A DNA stretch of 60,511 nucleotides from Daldinia sp. FL1419 (GCA_025201765.1 MU623511.1:1-60511), one strand, 5' to 3'. Numbered from the stretch's first letter, positions 35,226-46,133 are shown. Notes: generated by a model from the sequence alone, not told the origin. A program made the numbers and translations.

Positions 35226-35628
35226 TAAAGCAATATAAAACAATTAAATAATAAATATTACCTTGTAAAGACCTTATTAACCTCCTTAAAACTAGATTTC
35301 TTAGGTCTCCACAGCCTTTTTAAACATAAATAGGCTTTCGAGAGTTATCTTTCTTATCTAATCAGCTTAAACTCTTTATATTTTATAAATTAATTTCTTT
35401 ATAGAATTTTTATATAAAAATATATTATTTTAATTCTTTTAAAAAATATTTTTCTTATAATATATTATTATTAATAAATAATTATTTATATTTATTTCTT
35501 TACTTAATTACTCTATTCTCCTCCTTAAAATATTATTACCTTATATTTTTTTTTATTTAACCTCTAATTATTATAGGTTAGTTTAAATGTAGGGCATATC
35601 CTGCAGGAACTATCAAAACTCCTATTCA
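35226..35628 (+). mobile_element. L5: L element
   Basis: A 403-bp plus-strand L copy. It contains AACATAAATAGGC and a preserved GTAGGGCATATCCTGCAGG near the end, and ends CCTATTCA. Flanking 4-mers are ATAT and TTAT, so the TSD is imperfect. Confidence 0.75.
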
Positions 35629-35639
35629 TTATATATAAT

Positions 35640-36262
35640 TATTTAACAATAATAATATATTATAAGAAAATATATTTAAAAAGGATAAAAAAAATTAATC
35701 ATATAATAAACAGGAACTTTAATAGTTCCTGTAAGATATGCCCTACACTTTAACTAACCTATAATAAGCCAGAGGTTGTATAAGTTAGAAGATATAAGGT
35801 ATTTATATCCTAAGGAGTATAATAGAATGATTAGGTAGAAAAGTTATTATAAATAATTGTTCAATAATAATAACACATATGATAAAATTATAAGCCCAAA
35901 AAATATATATTATTTATATAAAGTTTTATAAAGATGATCTCTAAAGAACTATATATGATTTAAATTGATCAAATAAGAAAACAACTCCTAAAAACCTATT
36001 TATATCCAAAAAAGCTGTAAACCTTAAAAGGGGAGGACCAACAAGGTCCTTTAGAATAACTCCTATTACATAATCACTCTACCCCGGTTCAATAAAATTT
36101 AAATAACCTAAAGAACCTGAACTAATTAAATAAGAAAGATAATTCTTAAAGACTTATTTATATTTAAAATAGTTATAAAAACTTAGAAGATTTGGTTTTA
36201 TGGAAGTTAATAAGGTTTTTGTAGGGTAGTATTTATTACCTAATTACCCTACACCAATTTAA
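35640..36262 (-). mobile_element. L7: L element split by L6
   Basis: Minus-strand L pieces at about 35,640-35,706 and 36,096-36,262, continuous across L6. The right end reads CTACACCAATTTA (from CCGGTTCA). The left end is not resolved. Confidence 0.6.
35707..36091 (-). mobile_element. L6: L element nested in L7
   Basis: A 385-bp minus-strand L copy from TAAACAGGAAC to ACCCCGGTTCA, with a perfect 4-bp TSD ATAA at 35,703-35,706 and 36,092-36,095. Its CCGG end is unmutated. Confidence 0.85.
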
Positions 36263-36267
36263 TATAA

Positions 36268-36560
36268 ATAAACTTTTAAGAATTTTCTTTCTTATATAAT
36301 TAGCTCAAATCTTCAGGTATAGAATCCTTAGTTTTATTTTAAAGCTTCATATAAATATATATGCTTTTCAATTCTCTTTTTCAATATAATCTTTTTAAAT
36401 ACATTATTATTGGTAAGTAATTACTTTTATTAATTTTTCTACCTAATTATCTTAATATTCTTTTTAAAATATAATTATTTTATATCTTTAATTTTATATA
36501 AACCTTTGGTTTATTATGGGTTTATTAAAGTGTAAGGTATATCTTATAGGAGTTATTAAA
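36268..36560 (+). repeat. L fragment
   Basis: Plus-strand L sequence lacking the TGAACC end, from about the TATA region to GTAAGGTATATCTTATAGG. Boundaries approximate. Confidence 0.6.
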
Positions 36561-36991
36561 GTTTTTGTTATAAAGAATTTAATTTTTATATAAAAACTAT
36601 AATTTAATTAATTAAGAATTAATTCTTTAAAGTTTATATTAAATTAGTATAGTATGGGTACATGGTTGTAATATATAATAAAGATATGTAATATGGATAT
36701 GTAGCAGGAGTACGTAATAGGAATTATTCTGAAGGATTTTGATAAACATCCTTATAAGGTTTACATACACTCTTTTAGATATAAATAAGCCTTTAAAAAT
36801 GGTTTTTTTGTTTGATTAGTTGAAGTTCTTTATAATTGTATATAATTCTTTTAAGATTACTTTATAAAACTTTATATAAATAATATATATTTTATTTATT
36901 TATAATTTTTTATAATGCGCTACCATTACTAAGTAGTTACATATATTTGTCTTTTTATATGATTGTTTTAATATTTTTTTTTAGGATATAG

Positions 36992-37395
36992 TGAATTGGT
37001 GCAGAACGATTAGATAATAGATATTACTTTATAGAGATTTTATTAGCTTTTTTGGAACCAAACCCTCCAGATTTCCATAGCTTTTTTGGATATAAATAAA
37101 CCTTCGAGAGTTGTTTTTCTTGTTTGATTAGTTTAGGTTTTTTAGGTTCTATAGCCCAATTTCTTTATAAAATCTTTGTATAAGAATATATAGTTTTAGT
37201 TTCTTCTTTTGAAGATATCCTCCTAAAATGCACTACTATTGGTAAGTAATTATATATATCTGTTTCCTTATTTGATTGTTTTATTTTTTTTAGGATATAG
37301 TTACTTTGTATTTTTGAGTTCATATAGCATTTGGTTATTATGGGTTAATTGAAGTGTAAGGCATATTTTGCAGGAGTTATTAGAGTTTTTATTTA
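36992..37395 (+). mobile_element. L10: L element nested in L9
   Basis: A 404-bp plus-strand L copy, TGAATTGG to TTTTTATTTA, with a perfect TSD ATAG at 36,988-36,991 and 37,396-37,399. The target is the GGATATAG word inside L9, the same internal site hit in other nested L pairs. Confidence 0.88.
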
Positions 37396-37443
37396 ATAGT
37401 TACTTTGTATTCCTGAGCTTATATAACCTTTAATTTGTTATGG

Positions 37444-37658
37444 TATTGGGTTATATGTATATATAAAAGAAATAATAATAAAAATAAATAATAAATAAAA
37501 TAATACAATAAAACCTATATATTCATAAATCCTAAAAAAAAAATTATTTATTTTAAATTTAATGGGTTTGAAACCCTTATATACACAATTAATAATTATA
37601 TAATACCTCCTTTACTTGCAACAGGGATCTACAATACTTGCTAACTTACAACCATCAC
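37444..37658 (-). mobile_element. G2: solo LTR of copia G
   Basis: A 215-bp copy of the G LTR (plus strand TATTGGGTTATATG ... ACAACCATCAC) lying alone inside L9. It is the least mutated G LTR, with ACTTGCAACAGGGATC and GGGTTTGAAACCC intact. Orientation is taken from G, whose gag is on the minus strand. Confidence 0.75.
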
Positions 37659-37689
37659 TACAAGAACTATTTAAATTCCTATTCAATAT

Positions 37690-37883
37690 ATTTATACAAA
37701 ATTCTATAAAAATAATCCTTAAAAAATTATAATAAGTTTAAATTAATCAAGTAAGAAAATAACTTCTAAAAACCTATTTATATTTAAAAAAACCTATAAA
37801 AACCTTAGAAAATTTAACTCTATAAAAACTAATAAAGTCTCTGCAAAATAACTCTAATTACCTAATCATATTACCCCAATTTA
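37690..37883 (-). repeat. Short L fragment joined to K1
   Basis: Minus-strand L half, from the GAATATA break point to the CCGGTTCA end (here CCCCAATTTA). The same half-L adjoins K2 and K3. Confidence 0.65.
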
Positions 37884-38397
37884 ATATAAAACTAATCAAT
37901 CAAAATACAGCTAATCAATTTAAATGTGGCTAAGCACAAGGCTAACAAAACTAACTAATTAAAAAAAGACTAATAAAATTAGGCTAATGGCTAATCAATT
38001 AGAATAATTTGGATATGGTTGATTAGTTAGGGGGTAGCTGGGTACAAGGTTTATGAGGTTAAGAGGTGGTTAATCAGCTAAAAAATGGCTGATCAACTAA
38101 GAGATAGCTAGGTACAAAGCTAGCCAATTAGAAAAAAGCTTATATATTTATTTTATAAAACTTAAAGAATTTATAAAACCCTTAAAACCTAAACTTTTTT
38201 AATTTTAAAAAATATTTTAATATACTAAAAAATATGAAGAAAATTAATAAAATATTAAAAAAATAAGTTTATAATATTATTCAAAATTTAAAAATTATAA
38301 GATCAATTTAAAAGGTTAATATACTTAATAAAGTCATTTTTTCTCTATTTATATTAATAATCTTCCAATATAAAACCTTAAGAAAACTTAAGGTATA
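37884..38397 (+). repeat. K1: K repeat
   Basis: A 0.5-kb repeat with two parts. The first 270 bp hold degenerate GGCTAATCAATTAG / GCTGGGTACAAGG words. The rest is AT-rich and ends in the hairpin CCTTAAGAAAACTTAAGG. K2 and K3 end within a few bases of the same point. All three adjoin the TGAACC end of a half-L. No coding potential. Confidence 0.7.
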
Positions 38398-38438
38398 TAA
38401 CTAAAATCTTGGTTAATTCTTGTTACATATAAGGCTTA

Positions 38439-39521
38439 ATGGCTCAAGCATTTGGCTTTTCAAATGAAATTCCTTACAAGTTCTGCGAAGAACACTTCCA
38501 ATCATCTAATTCCAGGGCCGCAATCCATTCCACGCTAATCCACCAGTGGACTACATACTCTAATCCATTCCATTCCATTCTACTAGACTTGGTCTGTGCG
38601 CTTAATCCATTAATATATTTAAAGCTTTTAAAATGGTGGATTTAGTAGAAAGATAGATTAGGAATGGAGTTGTACCTTGAGAAATTTTGAAATAAAGTTA
38701 CAATGTTAGTATTTACTAATAAATTTAATAGTTATATTAATAATATAGCTTTAACTTTTTATAGTATTTTTGTTAGCTTTCCTAACCTTGTTCAAAACTT
38801 AGATCAATTATAAATCAACTTTACTTTAGGATATAATATATATAAATTTCTATATAAATGCGTACTTAAATTCTTATACGTTAGAACTCCTTATAAAACA
38901 CATTAATAATACTCAAATAACCACGAAAATTATCTTATATATTAGCGAATAATTATAGTTTCATATTTAATTAATTGAAATTATTAATGAAGATATTAGT
39001 TTCTTTATTAATACCCCCAATTTACCTGCTTGCTCAAACGTTATTATCTATATCCGACTTTATTACCTCCACACCTCTTAGTACACTTACCAATAAGCCT
39101 AACAGCTTATTATTACTTAATAAACAAGGTTAAAAATATAGAAATTAAAAGGATAATTAACAAAAAACTATAAGAATAGGTAATAAGGTGGCTAAATACC
39201 ATACATTCCAAAAATCCAGTAGAAATAATCAATATAAATAGCCTTAATATTATATAATCCACTAATTCATTAACCCACCTATTAAACCATTAACCCACTT
39301 ATATCCTGAATTCTAGTAAATATAATACACCCATTATATCAAGGCATTTTGGTGGAGAGATGGAATGGATTGCGACCCTATCTGATTTTGAAGCTCGTGC
39401 TGGTATATGGCTGTTCTTTGGTTGTTATACTCTTCCTGGCAAAAACAATTACAACAATTGTTTTTATATTATAATAAAATATAATCTTCAAACTCTTAAA
39501 TTTAAATTCCTTTGCGCTTAG
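38439..39521 (+). pseudogene. Unrecognised reading frame split by a hAT-like element
   Basis: An ATG at 38,439 opens 22 codons to 38,504. After the 868-bp insertion and one target copy, the frame resumes exactly in phase at 39,381 and runs 46 more codons to TAG at 39,519-39,521 (possibly former CAG). Beyond the TAG the frame stays mostly open to about 39,620. Residues include Y-K-F-C-E-E-H-F before the break and A-R-A-G-I-W-L-F-F-G-C-Y-T-L-P-G after it. GC content and retained CpG differ from the surroundings. It could be an exon of a host gene or of another transposon; I recognise no domain. Confidence 0.5.
38513..39380. mobile_element. Non-autonomous hAT-like element
   Basis: 868 bp with inverted ends CAGGGCCGCAATCCATTCC and TAGGGTCGCAATCCATTCC. 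An 8-bp target duplication reads TCTAATTC at 38,505-38,512 and TCTGATTT at 39,381-39,388, the two differences being RIP-type transitions. A CAGGG/TAGGG start, an 8-bp TSD and subterminal repeats (AATCCATT, CCATTCCATTCC, AATCCACTA) are typical of hAT. No transposase frame is present, so it would need one in trans. A short frame reading from the host ATG into the element is fortuitous. Confidence 0.8.
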
Positions 39522-39524
39522 GCT

Positions 39525-40240
39525 AATCATGTGCCTCTTATTCAGGAAGATATAACTGAAGAGAGCTCCTTGGCTATAAATAAATATAATAATTGGAAGT
39601 TAGTAAAAAAAATATTTTTATCTTAGGCATAAAAAAAAGATAATATTAAAATATTGTTATATAACTAATATAATAATCTGATTATTGGTCAATCTTTATG
39701 TACGTAAAATTTAAAAAATAAAATAAAAAATAAATCTAAAATAGAGATAAAAATTTTTTTAATCTAATATTTATTCTTAATTAAGGTTGTAACTATTGTA
39801 ATAAGTTCTAATAAGCTCTTTTTTCATTTGATTGTATATTTTATACTAATTCTTAATATATATTTTATTTTTGACCCATTTTTTAATAATTCTTTAAAAT
39901 TGAATAAATAAATAACTATTAACTTATTTAATTAATATTTGCTTTTTATATAATATTTTCTTTATAACCTTTTAATTAATCATTCTCAAAATGACATATA
40001 CATAACTATTAGGATAAACATTTGTAATATCTGCTTCAACTTTTTTAAAAATTTTAACATATCCTTTAATTAAATTGATAACCTTAATAATATTAAATAA
40101 AATAAAACCTTTATTAAGATCTCTAAGCCTAACTTAAATCTCTTAGAATCATATAGCGCAAATTCAAATGACAGTAAAAAGGTCTTATTATATAATATCT
40201 ATAAAATGTACTAATAAAAGTGCTAAGGGGACTAGTAAAG
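39525..40240. other. Unassigned AT-rich DNA
   Basis: Apart from the first 100 bp, which may continue the broken frame, I see no repeat, hairpin or frame here. Confidence 0.4.
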
Positions 40241-40389
40241 TTATTTCATAAGGCAATAATATACTAATCAAACAAGAAACAACTTTTGAGGGCCTATTTA
40301 TATCCAGAAAAACCTATAAAGACCCTAAAAAAGGTTATTTCTTAAAAACTAAAAGAACTTCAATTATATAATTACACTATCCCAATTCA
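40241..40389 (-). repeat. Short L fragment joined to K2
   Basis: Minus-strand half-L with GGGCCTATTTATATCC and a final CCCAATTCA, directly before K2. Confidence 0.65.
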
Positions 40390-40890
40390 ATATATAACTA
40401 AACATAAAACTAATCAATTAAAAAATAGCTAAACAAAAGGTTTCTAAAGCTAACTAATTAAAAAAAAACTAATAAAATTAAAGCTAATAATTAATTAATT
40501 AAAATATACTTAATCAATTAGGATATAACTGGGTACAAGACTGTTAAAACTAGGTTAATCAGCTAAAATGTGACTAACTACAAGACTAACCAATCAAAAA
40601 AGGCTAACATAACTAGCCAATCAGAAAAAAGCTCATATATTTGGCTAATAAAACATAAATAATTTCTAAAACCCTCAAAATCCAAGATTCTTTAATTTAA
40701 AAAAATATTTTAATATCCTAATTAAATAAGGAAAATTAATAAAATTTAAAAAAAATTAAATATATAACATTATTTAAAATTTAAAAATTATAAAATTAAT
40801 ATGTAGGGTTATCATACTAAATAAAGTGCCAATTTTTTATTACCCATATATTTTCATTACAACAAAAAACCTTAAGAAAACTTAAAGCAT
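40390..40890 (+). repeat. K2: K repeat
   Basis: About 500 bp, same order as K1. It ends in the near-perfect hairpin CCTTAAGAAAACTTAAAG and then meets LINE N7 inside its 3' end. Confidence 0.7.
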
Positions 40891-41481
40891 ATCCAATCTA
40901 TTTTTTAATATTTTTTCCAAATAAGAGCTGTATTCTGGAAAAAACCTACTTATTATTTAAATAAACAAATTATATTATTATAATTTTAATTATTCTTTAT
41001 ATTTTTATTAAAATTCATTTTTTAATATAAATAATTAAATTTAAATATAAAAAGACTTCTAATATATTATAATACTTAAATTCTGTAAAGTGGTGTAATA
41101 ATAACCCAAACATAGGGCAATAATAAGATCTAAAATGTTTTCATTATTTTCTTAATTAATATTAATAATATTAATATATTATAAAAAGGTTATTTTGAAA
41201 GCAGGTTAAAATATATATAGTTTATATAAAATATAAATATATATAAATAATTTATATCTTTATAAATAATTATTATCCATTTTTATTTTTATAACTTTCT
41301 TTTCAATATTATAATATTATATTTATTTTCTAAGATAATTTAAAATAATATTATTAATTCATAATTCTTCCTAATTAATTTCAATTTCTTTTACATATTT
41401 TATTTATATTTTGTAATATTATAATATAATATTACTATCCTTATTACATTTATAATTCAATATTACTTTAAAAAACTTAAA
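40891..41481 (-). mobile_element. LINE N7 fragment
   Basis: Minus-strand LINE N 3' region matching 3,290-3,900, without its tail: it starts at ATCCAATCTA, about 40 bp inside the family 3' end, where K2 adjoins. No TSD can be assigned. Confidence 0.7.
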
Positions 41482-41489
41482 TAATAATA

Positions 41490-42080
41490 ATAATAATTTA
41501 ATACCTTTTTTAAAATATAATTACTTTATTTCTTTTATCTTATATAATTTTGAATTTATTATAAATTAAATTAAAATATAAGACATATATTATAAAAACT
41601 AAAATTATTCTTACATTTTTTAATTAAATTCTTTTTTTAATTATTTCTATAATTAAATCACCCCAATTACATAAGTTCCTTTTTTTTAAAAAAAAGTGGG
41701 TTCTTACAGAAGGCTGTAATGTAATTACATAATTAAAACTATAAAACCTTATTAACCTCCATAAAACCAACCTTTCTAAAGTTTTTACAAATTTTTTAAT
41801 ATATAAATAAACCTTCAAAAGTTATTTTCTTATCTAATCAACTTAAATTCTTAAACATAAAATTAATAGTTTTTCTATAATAATAAATTAAAGTGATAAG
41901 GCTAGAACAAAGTCCGCTAATTTAATCTTTTTAAAATTTTTATAAACTTTTTAATATATAAATAAACCTTTAAAAATTATTTTCCTATCTAATCAACTTA
42001 AACTTTCAAACATAAAATCGTTAATTTTCGATAAAACTTCGTACAATAAAACTGCAAGGCATATCTTACAAAAGTTCTTA
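41490..42080 (+). repeat. L-derived array resembling Helitron X' cargo
   Basis: Truncated L units on the plus strand. The stretch 41,600-41,770 (TTACCCCAATTACAT-like word, then GAAGGCTGTAATGTAATTAC) matches 24,215-24,380 inside Helitron X'. A word AGAACAAAGTCCGC at about 41,907 recurs at 47,080. Possibly a degraded Helitron interior without ends. Confidence 0.55.
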
Positions 42081-42439
42081 TGCCTTAAGTTTTCTTAAGG
42101 TTTTGTATCGGAAGATTATTGATATGGGTAGAGAAAAAAATGACCTTATTAAGTATATCAATCCTTTAAATTGATCTTATAATTTTTAAATCTTAAATAA
42201 CCTTATATATTTAATTCTTTTTAATTTTATTAATTTTCCTTATTTAATTAGGATACTAAAATATTTTTTTAAATTAAAAAATCTTGGATTTTGAGGTTTT
42301 TATAAATTATTTATGTTTTATTAGCCAAATATATGAGCTTTTTTCTGATTGGCTAGCCATGTCAGCCTCTTCTGATTGGCTAGCCTTACATTGAACCCAG
42401 TTATATCCTAATTGATTAGCCTTATGTTTAGCCACATAT
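42081..42439 (-). repeat. K3: K repeat, inverted
   Basis: Begins with CCTTAAGTTTTCTTAAGG and ends in GTTTAGCCACATAT. It is the reverse complement of K1 and K2 and better preserved, with TTCTGATTGGCTAGCC twice (about 42,345 and 42,375). It is followed directly by a half-L. Confidence 0.75.
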
Positions 42440-42609
42440 TAAATTGCGTAGTGTAATTACATAATTAAAGCTATTTTTAAACAATTCTTTTTAGGGTTTT
42501 TACAGGTTTTTTTTGGATATAAATAAGCCTTTAAGAGTTGTTTTTTGTTTGATTAGATTAAGTTTATGATAATCCTTTAAGGATTATTTTTATTGAGTTT
42601 TATATGAAT
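42440..42609 (+). repeat. Short L fragment joined to K3
   Basis: Plus-strand half-L, TAAATTGCGTAGTG to ATATGAATATA, cut at the same GAATATA point as the halves next to K1 and K2. Confidence 0.65.
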
Positions 42610-42613
42610 ATAT

Positions 42614-42988
42614 TGAATTGGGGTAGTATAATTATGTAATAGGAATTATTTTGTAAAATTCCTGTCTAATGTTTACATATGCTCTTTTGGATATAAATAT
42701 GTCTTCAATAATTGTTTTCTTACCTAATTAGTTCAAGTTTATATAATTCTTTTAAATTTTCTTTTATAAAGTTTTATATAAATAATATATGTTTTTTTTA
42801 TTTATAATTTTATTATATACATTATTATTATTAAATAATTATATATAATAATTCTTTTATATGATTATTTTATTATTCTTTTTAGGATATAATTACTTTA
42901 TATCTTTAAGTTTATATAACTTTTGGTTAGTTATAGGTTAGTTAAAGTGTAAGGTATATTTTGTAGGAGTTATTAGAGTTTTTATTTA
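42614..42988 (+). mobile_element. L11: L element
   Basis: A 375-bp plus-strand L copy, TGAATTGGGGTAG to TTTTTATTTA. Flanking 4-mers ATAT and TTAT do not match perfectly. C is rare. Confidence 0.7.
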
Positions 42989-42999
42989 TTATAAGAAAA

Positions 43000-43296
43000 A
43001 GTAATATTTTTATAATTAAGAAGTTAATTTGATTAAATAAAAAAATAATTTTTAAGAGTTTAGATATTAAATAGGAATTGATATTTAAGATGATATATTT
43101 AGATAAGAGAGTTATATATTATTATAAGAAATTTTATAAAAAGTGATATTGAAAGAGCTTAACTTCTATAATAGAGAATTTAATTTGATTAAATAAGAAT
43201 TAATTCTTAAAGGCCTATATATTAAATAAAAGTCCTAATTAAATAAGAATTTTAATTAAATAAAAGTTTTAATAATTAAATGTAAAATAATTAAAT
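43000..43296 (-). repeat. Short L-derived units
   Basis: Heavily mutated minus-strand L pieces in the truncated arrangement seen in Helitron X, with AAGGCCTATATATTAAATAA at about 43,218. Boundaries unclear. Confidence 0.5.
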
Positions 43297-43702
43297 TAAA
43301 TTGGTATAAAATAATTAAATAATAAATAATATTTTGTAAAGATTTTATTAATCTCCTTAAAGTTAGACTTTCTAAGTTTTTATAGTTCTTCTAGATATAA
43401 ATAAGCCTTTAAGAGTTATCTTTCTTATTTAATTAGTTTAAGCAGATTATGATTTTTTAAGAATTTTTTTTATAGAGTCTTTATATAAGAATATATAGTT
43501 TTAATCCCTTTTTTGAAGATATCCTCCTAAAATGTGTTATTATTATTAAGCAGTTATATATAGTAGTTTTTCTATCTGATTATTTTAATACTTTCTTTAG
43601 AATATAATTACCTTATATCCTTAAACTTATATAACTTCTGGTTATTATGGGTTAATTAAAGTATAAGGTATATCCTACATGAGCTATTAGAGTTCCTATT
43701 TA
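43297..43702 (+). mobile_element. L12: L element
   Basis: A 406-bp plus-strand L copy, TAAATTGG to CCTATTTA, with GATATAAATAAGCC as TATA-like box. No perfect TSD (AAAT and ATAT). Confidence 0.7.
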
Positions 43703-43781
43703 ATATATATTATTATTGTTGAATAATTATATATAATAGTTCTTCTATTTGATCATTTTATTATATTCTTTATGATATAAT

Positions 43782-44217
43782 GAACTGGTGTAGTGCGAGT
43801 ACGTGGTTGTAATATGCAATAGGGATACGTAATAGGAGTACGTAGCAGGGATATGTAATAGGAGCTATTCCAAAGGATTTTAATAGATATCCCTATAAGG
43901 TTTACACATATTTGTTTGGATATAAGTAAGCCTTCAAAAGTTGCTTTCTTACCTGATCAATTTAAATCATAAATAGTTCTTTAGAAATCATTTTTATATA
44001 ACTTTATATAAATAATATATATTCTTTTAGCCTATACCTTCATCATATATGTTATTATTGTAAAGTAGTCATATATAGCAGTTCATTTATCTGATTGTTT
44101 TGATACCTTTTTTAGGATATAGTCACTATGTATCTTTGAACTTATAAAGTTTTTGATTATTATGGGTTAGTTAAAATGTAAGGCATATCTTACAAGAACT
44201 ATCAGAACTCCTATTCA
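43782..44217 (+). mobile_element. L13: long L subtype
   Basis: A 436-bp L copy, TGAACTGGTG to CTCCTATTCA. It is longer because 43,799-43,866 holds about five degenerate units of GGGATACGTAATAGGAG type, also present in L9. It lies after an L fragment ending GATATAA, so the insertion point equals the GGATATAG site. Flanking 4-mers are ATAA and ATAT. Confidence 0.75.
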
Positions 44218-44331
44218 ATATACCTTTTTTATTTCTTATTAGATTTAACCTTTTAAATGTACATTACCATTATTAACAGTTATTCCTATTAATTCTTTTA
44301 TTTGATTATTTTAATATCTTCTTTAGGATAT

Positions 44332-44725
44332 TAAATAGGAACTTTGATAGCTCTTATAGGATATGCCCTATACTTCAATTAACCTTTAATAAACCAAAGG
44401 TTATATAAATTAAAAAATATAAAATGATTATATTCTAAAAAAGAAAATAGGTTAATCAGATTAAGAAACAAATATATATAATTACTTACCAATGGTAATG
44501 CATTTTAAGAAAATATTTTCAAAAAGGAGATTAAAAACTATATATTTTTATATAAAGATTTTATAAAAGCAATCTCTAAAGAACTGTATAGAACCTGAAT
44601 TGATCAGGCAAGAAAACAACTCCTGAAGACCTATTTATATCCAAAAAAGTATATAAAGCTTAGAGGGGGGGCCAACAGGGTCCTTCAGGGTAACTCTTAT
44701 TATATAATTACACTATACCAATTTA
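44332..44725 (-). mobile_element. L14: L element
   Basis: A 394-bp minus-strand copy, TAAATAGGAAC to ACCAATTTA, with a perfect TSD ATAT at 44,328-44,331 and 44,726-44,729. The left host is a plus-strand L fragment ending CTTTAGGATAT, again the preferred site. The right host is minus-strand L, so it lies between inverted L pieces. Confidence 0.8.
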
Positions 44726-44729
44726 ATAT

Positions 44730-45040
44730 TTTAAAGAAAGTATTAAAATAATCAAATAAAAAAATTATTAGAAATAATTATTTACTAATTGTAGTGCATA
44801 TTATAAGATTATATTTAATAAAAAGATTAAAAAACATATATTATTATATAAAAGCTTTATAAAAATGATTCTAAAAGAATTATAATAAGCTTGAACTAAT
44901 TAGATAAGAAAAATAATTCTTAAAGGCCTATTTATATTCAAAAGCCTATAAAAACCTTAAAAGGGTTGGCTTTATAAAGGCTAATGAGGTTTTTATAAAA
45001 TAATTTTAATTATGTAATTATTATTTTAATTTAATATAAA
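44730..45040 (-). repeat. L fragment
   Basis: Minus-strand L sequence from the GGATAT side to the TGAACC end (TTATTTTAATTTA). Contains AAGGCCTATTTATATTC. Confidence 0.6.
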
Positions 45041-45203
45041 TTTTAAGATATATAGTTTTTTTGGAAGTTTTTCTTATATAAAAATTTTTATTTATTATTA
45101 AATATTAAATTAATAATTATAGAATAAAATTAATTGATTTTAAAAAATAAATTAATTGTAAAATAATTAATTTAAAAAGATTAATAAATAAATAAATAAA
45201 TAT

Positions 45204-46011
45204 TAAATAGGAGATCTGATAGTTTTTGCAAGATATTCCCTATATTTCAATTAATCTATAATAAGCCAAAGGTTGTATAAGTTAAAGGATATAAAGTAAT
45301 TATTAAATAGGAACTCTAATAGCTCCTGTAGGATATGCCATATACTTTAATTAATCCATAATAAACCAGAGGCTATATAAGCTAGAGGATATAAGGTGAC
45401 TATATCCTAAGGAGGGGAATAGGTTGATCAAATAGAGAATCTAATAGAGGTGATTGCTTGCCAATAGTAACACACTATAAAAGATATTTTTAAAAAAAGA
45501 GATTAAAAACTATATATTCTTATATGAAAGCTTTATGGAGGTGATCTCTGAAGAACTATATATGACTTAAGCTAATCAGGCAAGAAAATAATTCCTGAAA
45601 ACCTATTTATATCCAAAAGAACATGTGTAAACCTTAGAAGGGGGGGGCCAATAGGGTCCTTCAGGGTAGTTCCTATTACTTAATCACATTACCCTAATTC
45701 ATTATATTTTAAAGAAGGGAATAAATTAATCAGATAGAAGAATAAATATAAATAATTATTTACCAATAATAATACATTTTAAAAGGATATTTTTAAAAAA
45801 GAAATTAAAATTATATATTTTCATATAAAGATTCTATAGAAAAATTAAATTATAAAACCTAATGAATTTCTATTGATTAGATAAGAAAGATAACTTTTAA
45901 AGGTTTATTTATATTCAAAAAAACTATAGAATTTTGGAAGGTCTAGCTCTAAGGAAAAGATAGGGTCTTTACAAGGTAGTATTTATAACCTAATTACTCT
46001 ATACCGATTTA
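45204..46011 (-). mobile_element. L15: L element split by L16
   Basis: Pieces 45,204-45,303 and 45,706-46,011 form one minus-strand L element with TSD ATAT at 45,200-45,203 and 46,012-46,015. Confidence 0.8.
45304..45701 (-). mobile_element. L16: L element nested in L15
   Basis: 398 bp, TAAATAGGAAC to CCCTAATTCA, with a perfect TSD TTAT at 45,300-45,303 and 45,702-45,705. The target is the complement of the GGATATAG site of L15 (CTAT, now TTAT). Confidence 0.85.
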
Positions 46012-46133
46012 ATATATAAATAAATAAATATTATTTTAAAATATTTAATTAAATAAAATTTATAAAGATTTAAATATAAATTATTTTTAAAAGTTAATAA
46101 ATTTTTATAAAGTAGTTTTAATTATAAGAATAT

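Larger units (their letters stand above)
36640..37685 (+). mobile_element. L9: L element split by L10 and G2
   Basis: Three pieces, 36,640-36,991, 37,396-37,443 and 37,659-37,685, form one L element with TSD ATAT at 36,636-36,639 and 37,686-37,689. The 5' part is a subtype with extra repeats of the TACGTAATAGGA kind, as in L13. About 25 bp of L are missing at the G2 junction. Confidence 0.8.

Noticed and set aside
41624..41818. A 64-codon minus-strand frame
   Set aside because: It lies in an L-derived array similar to Helitron X' cargo. It is the antisense of a repeat, with no conserved reading.
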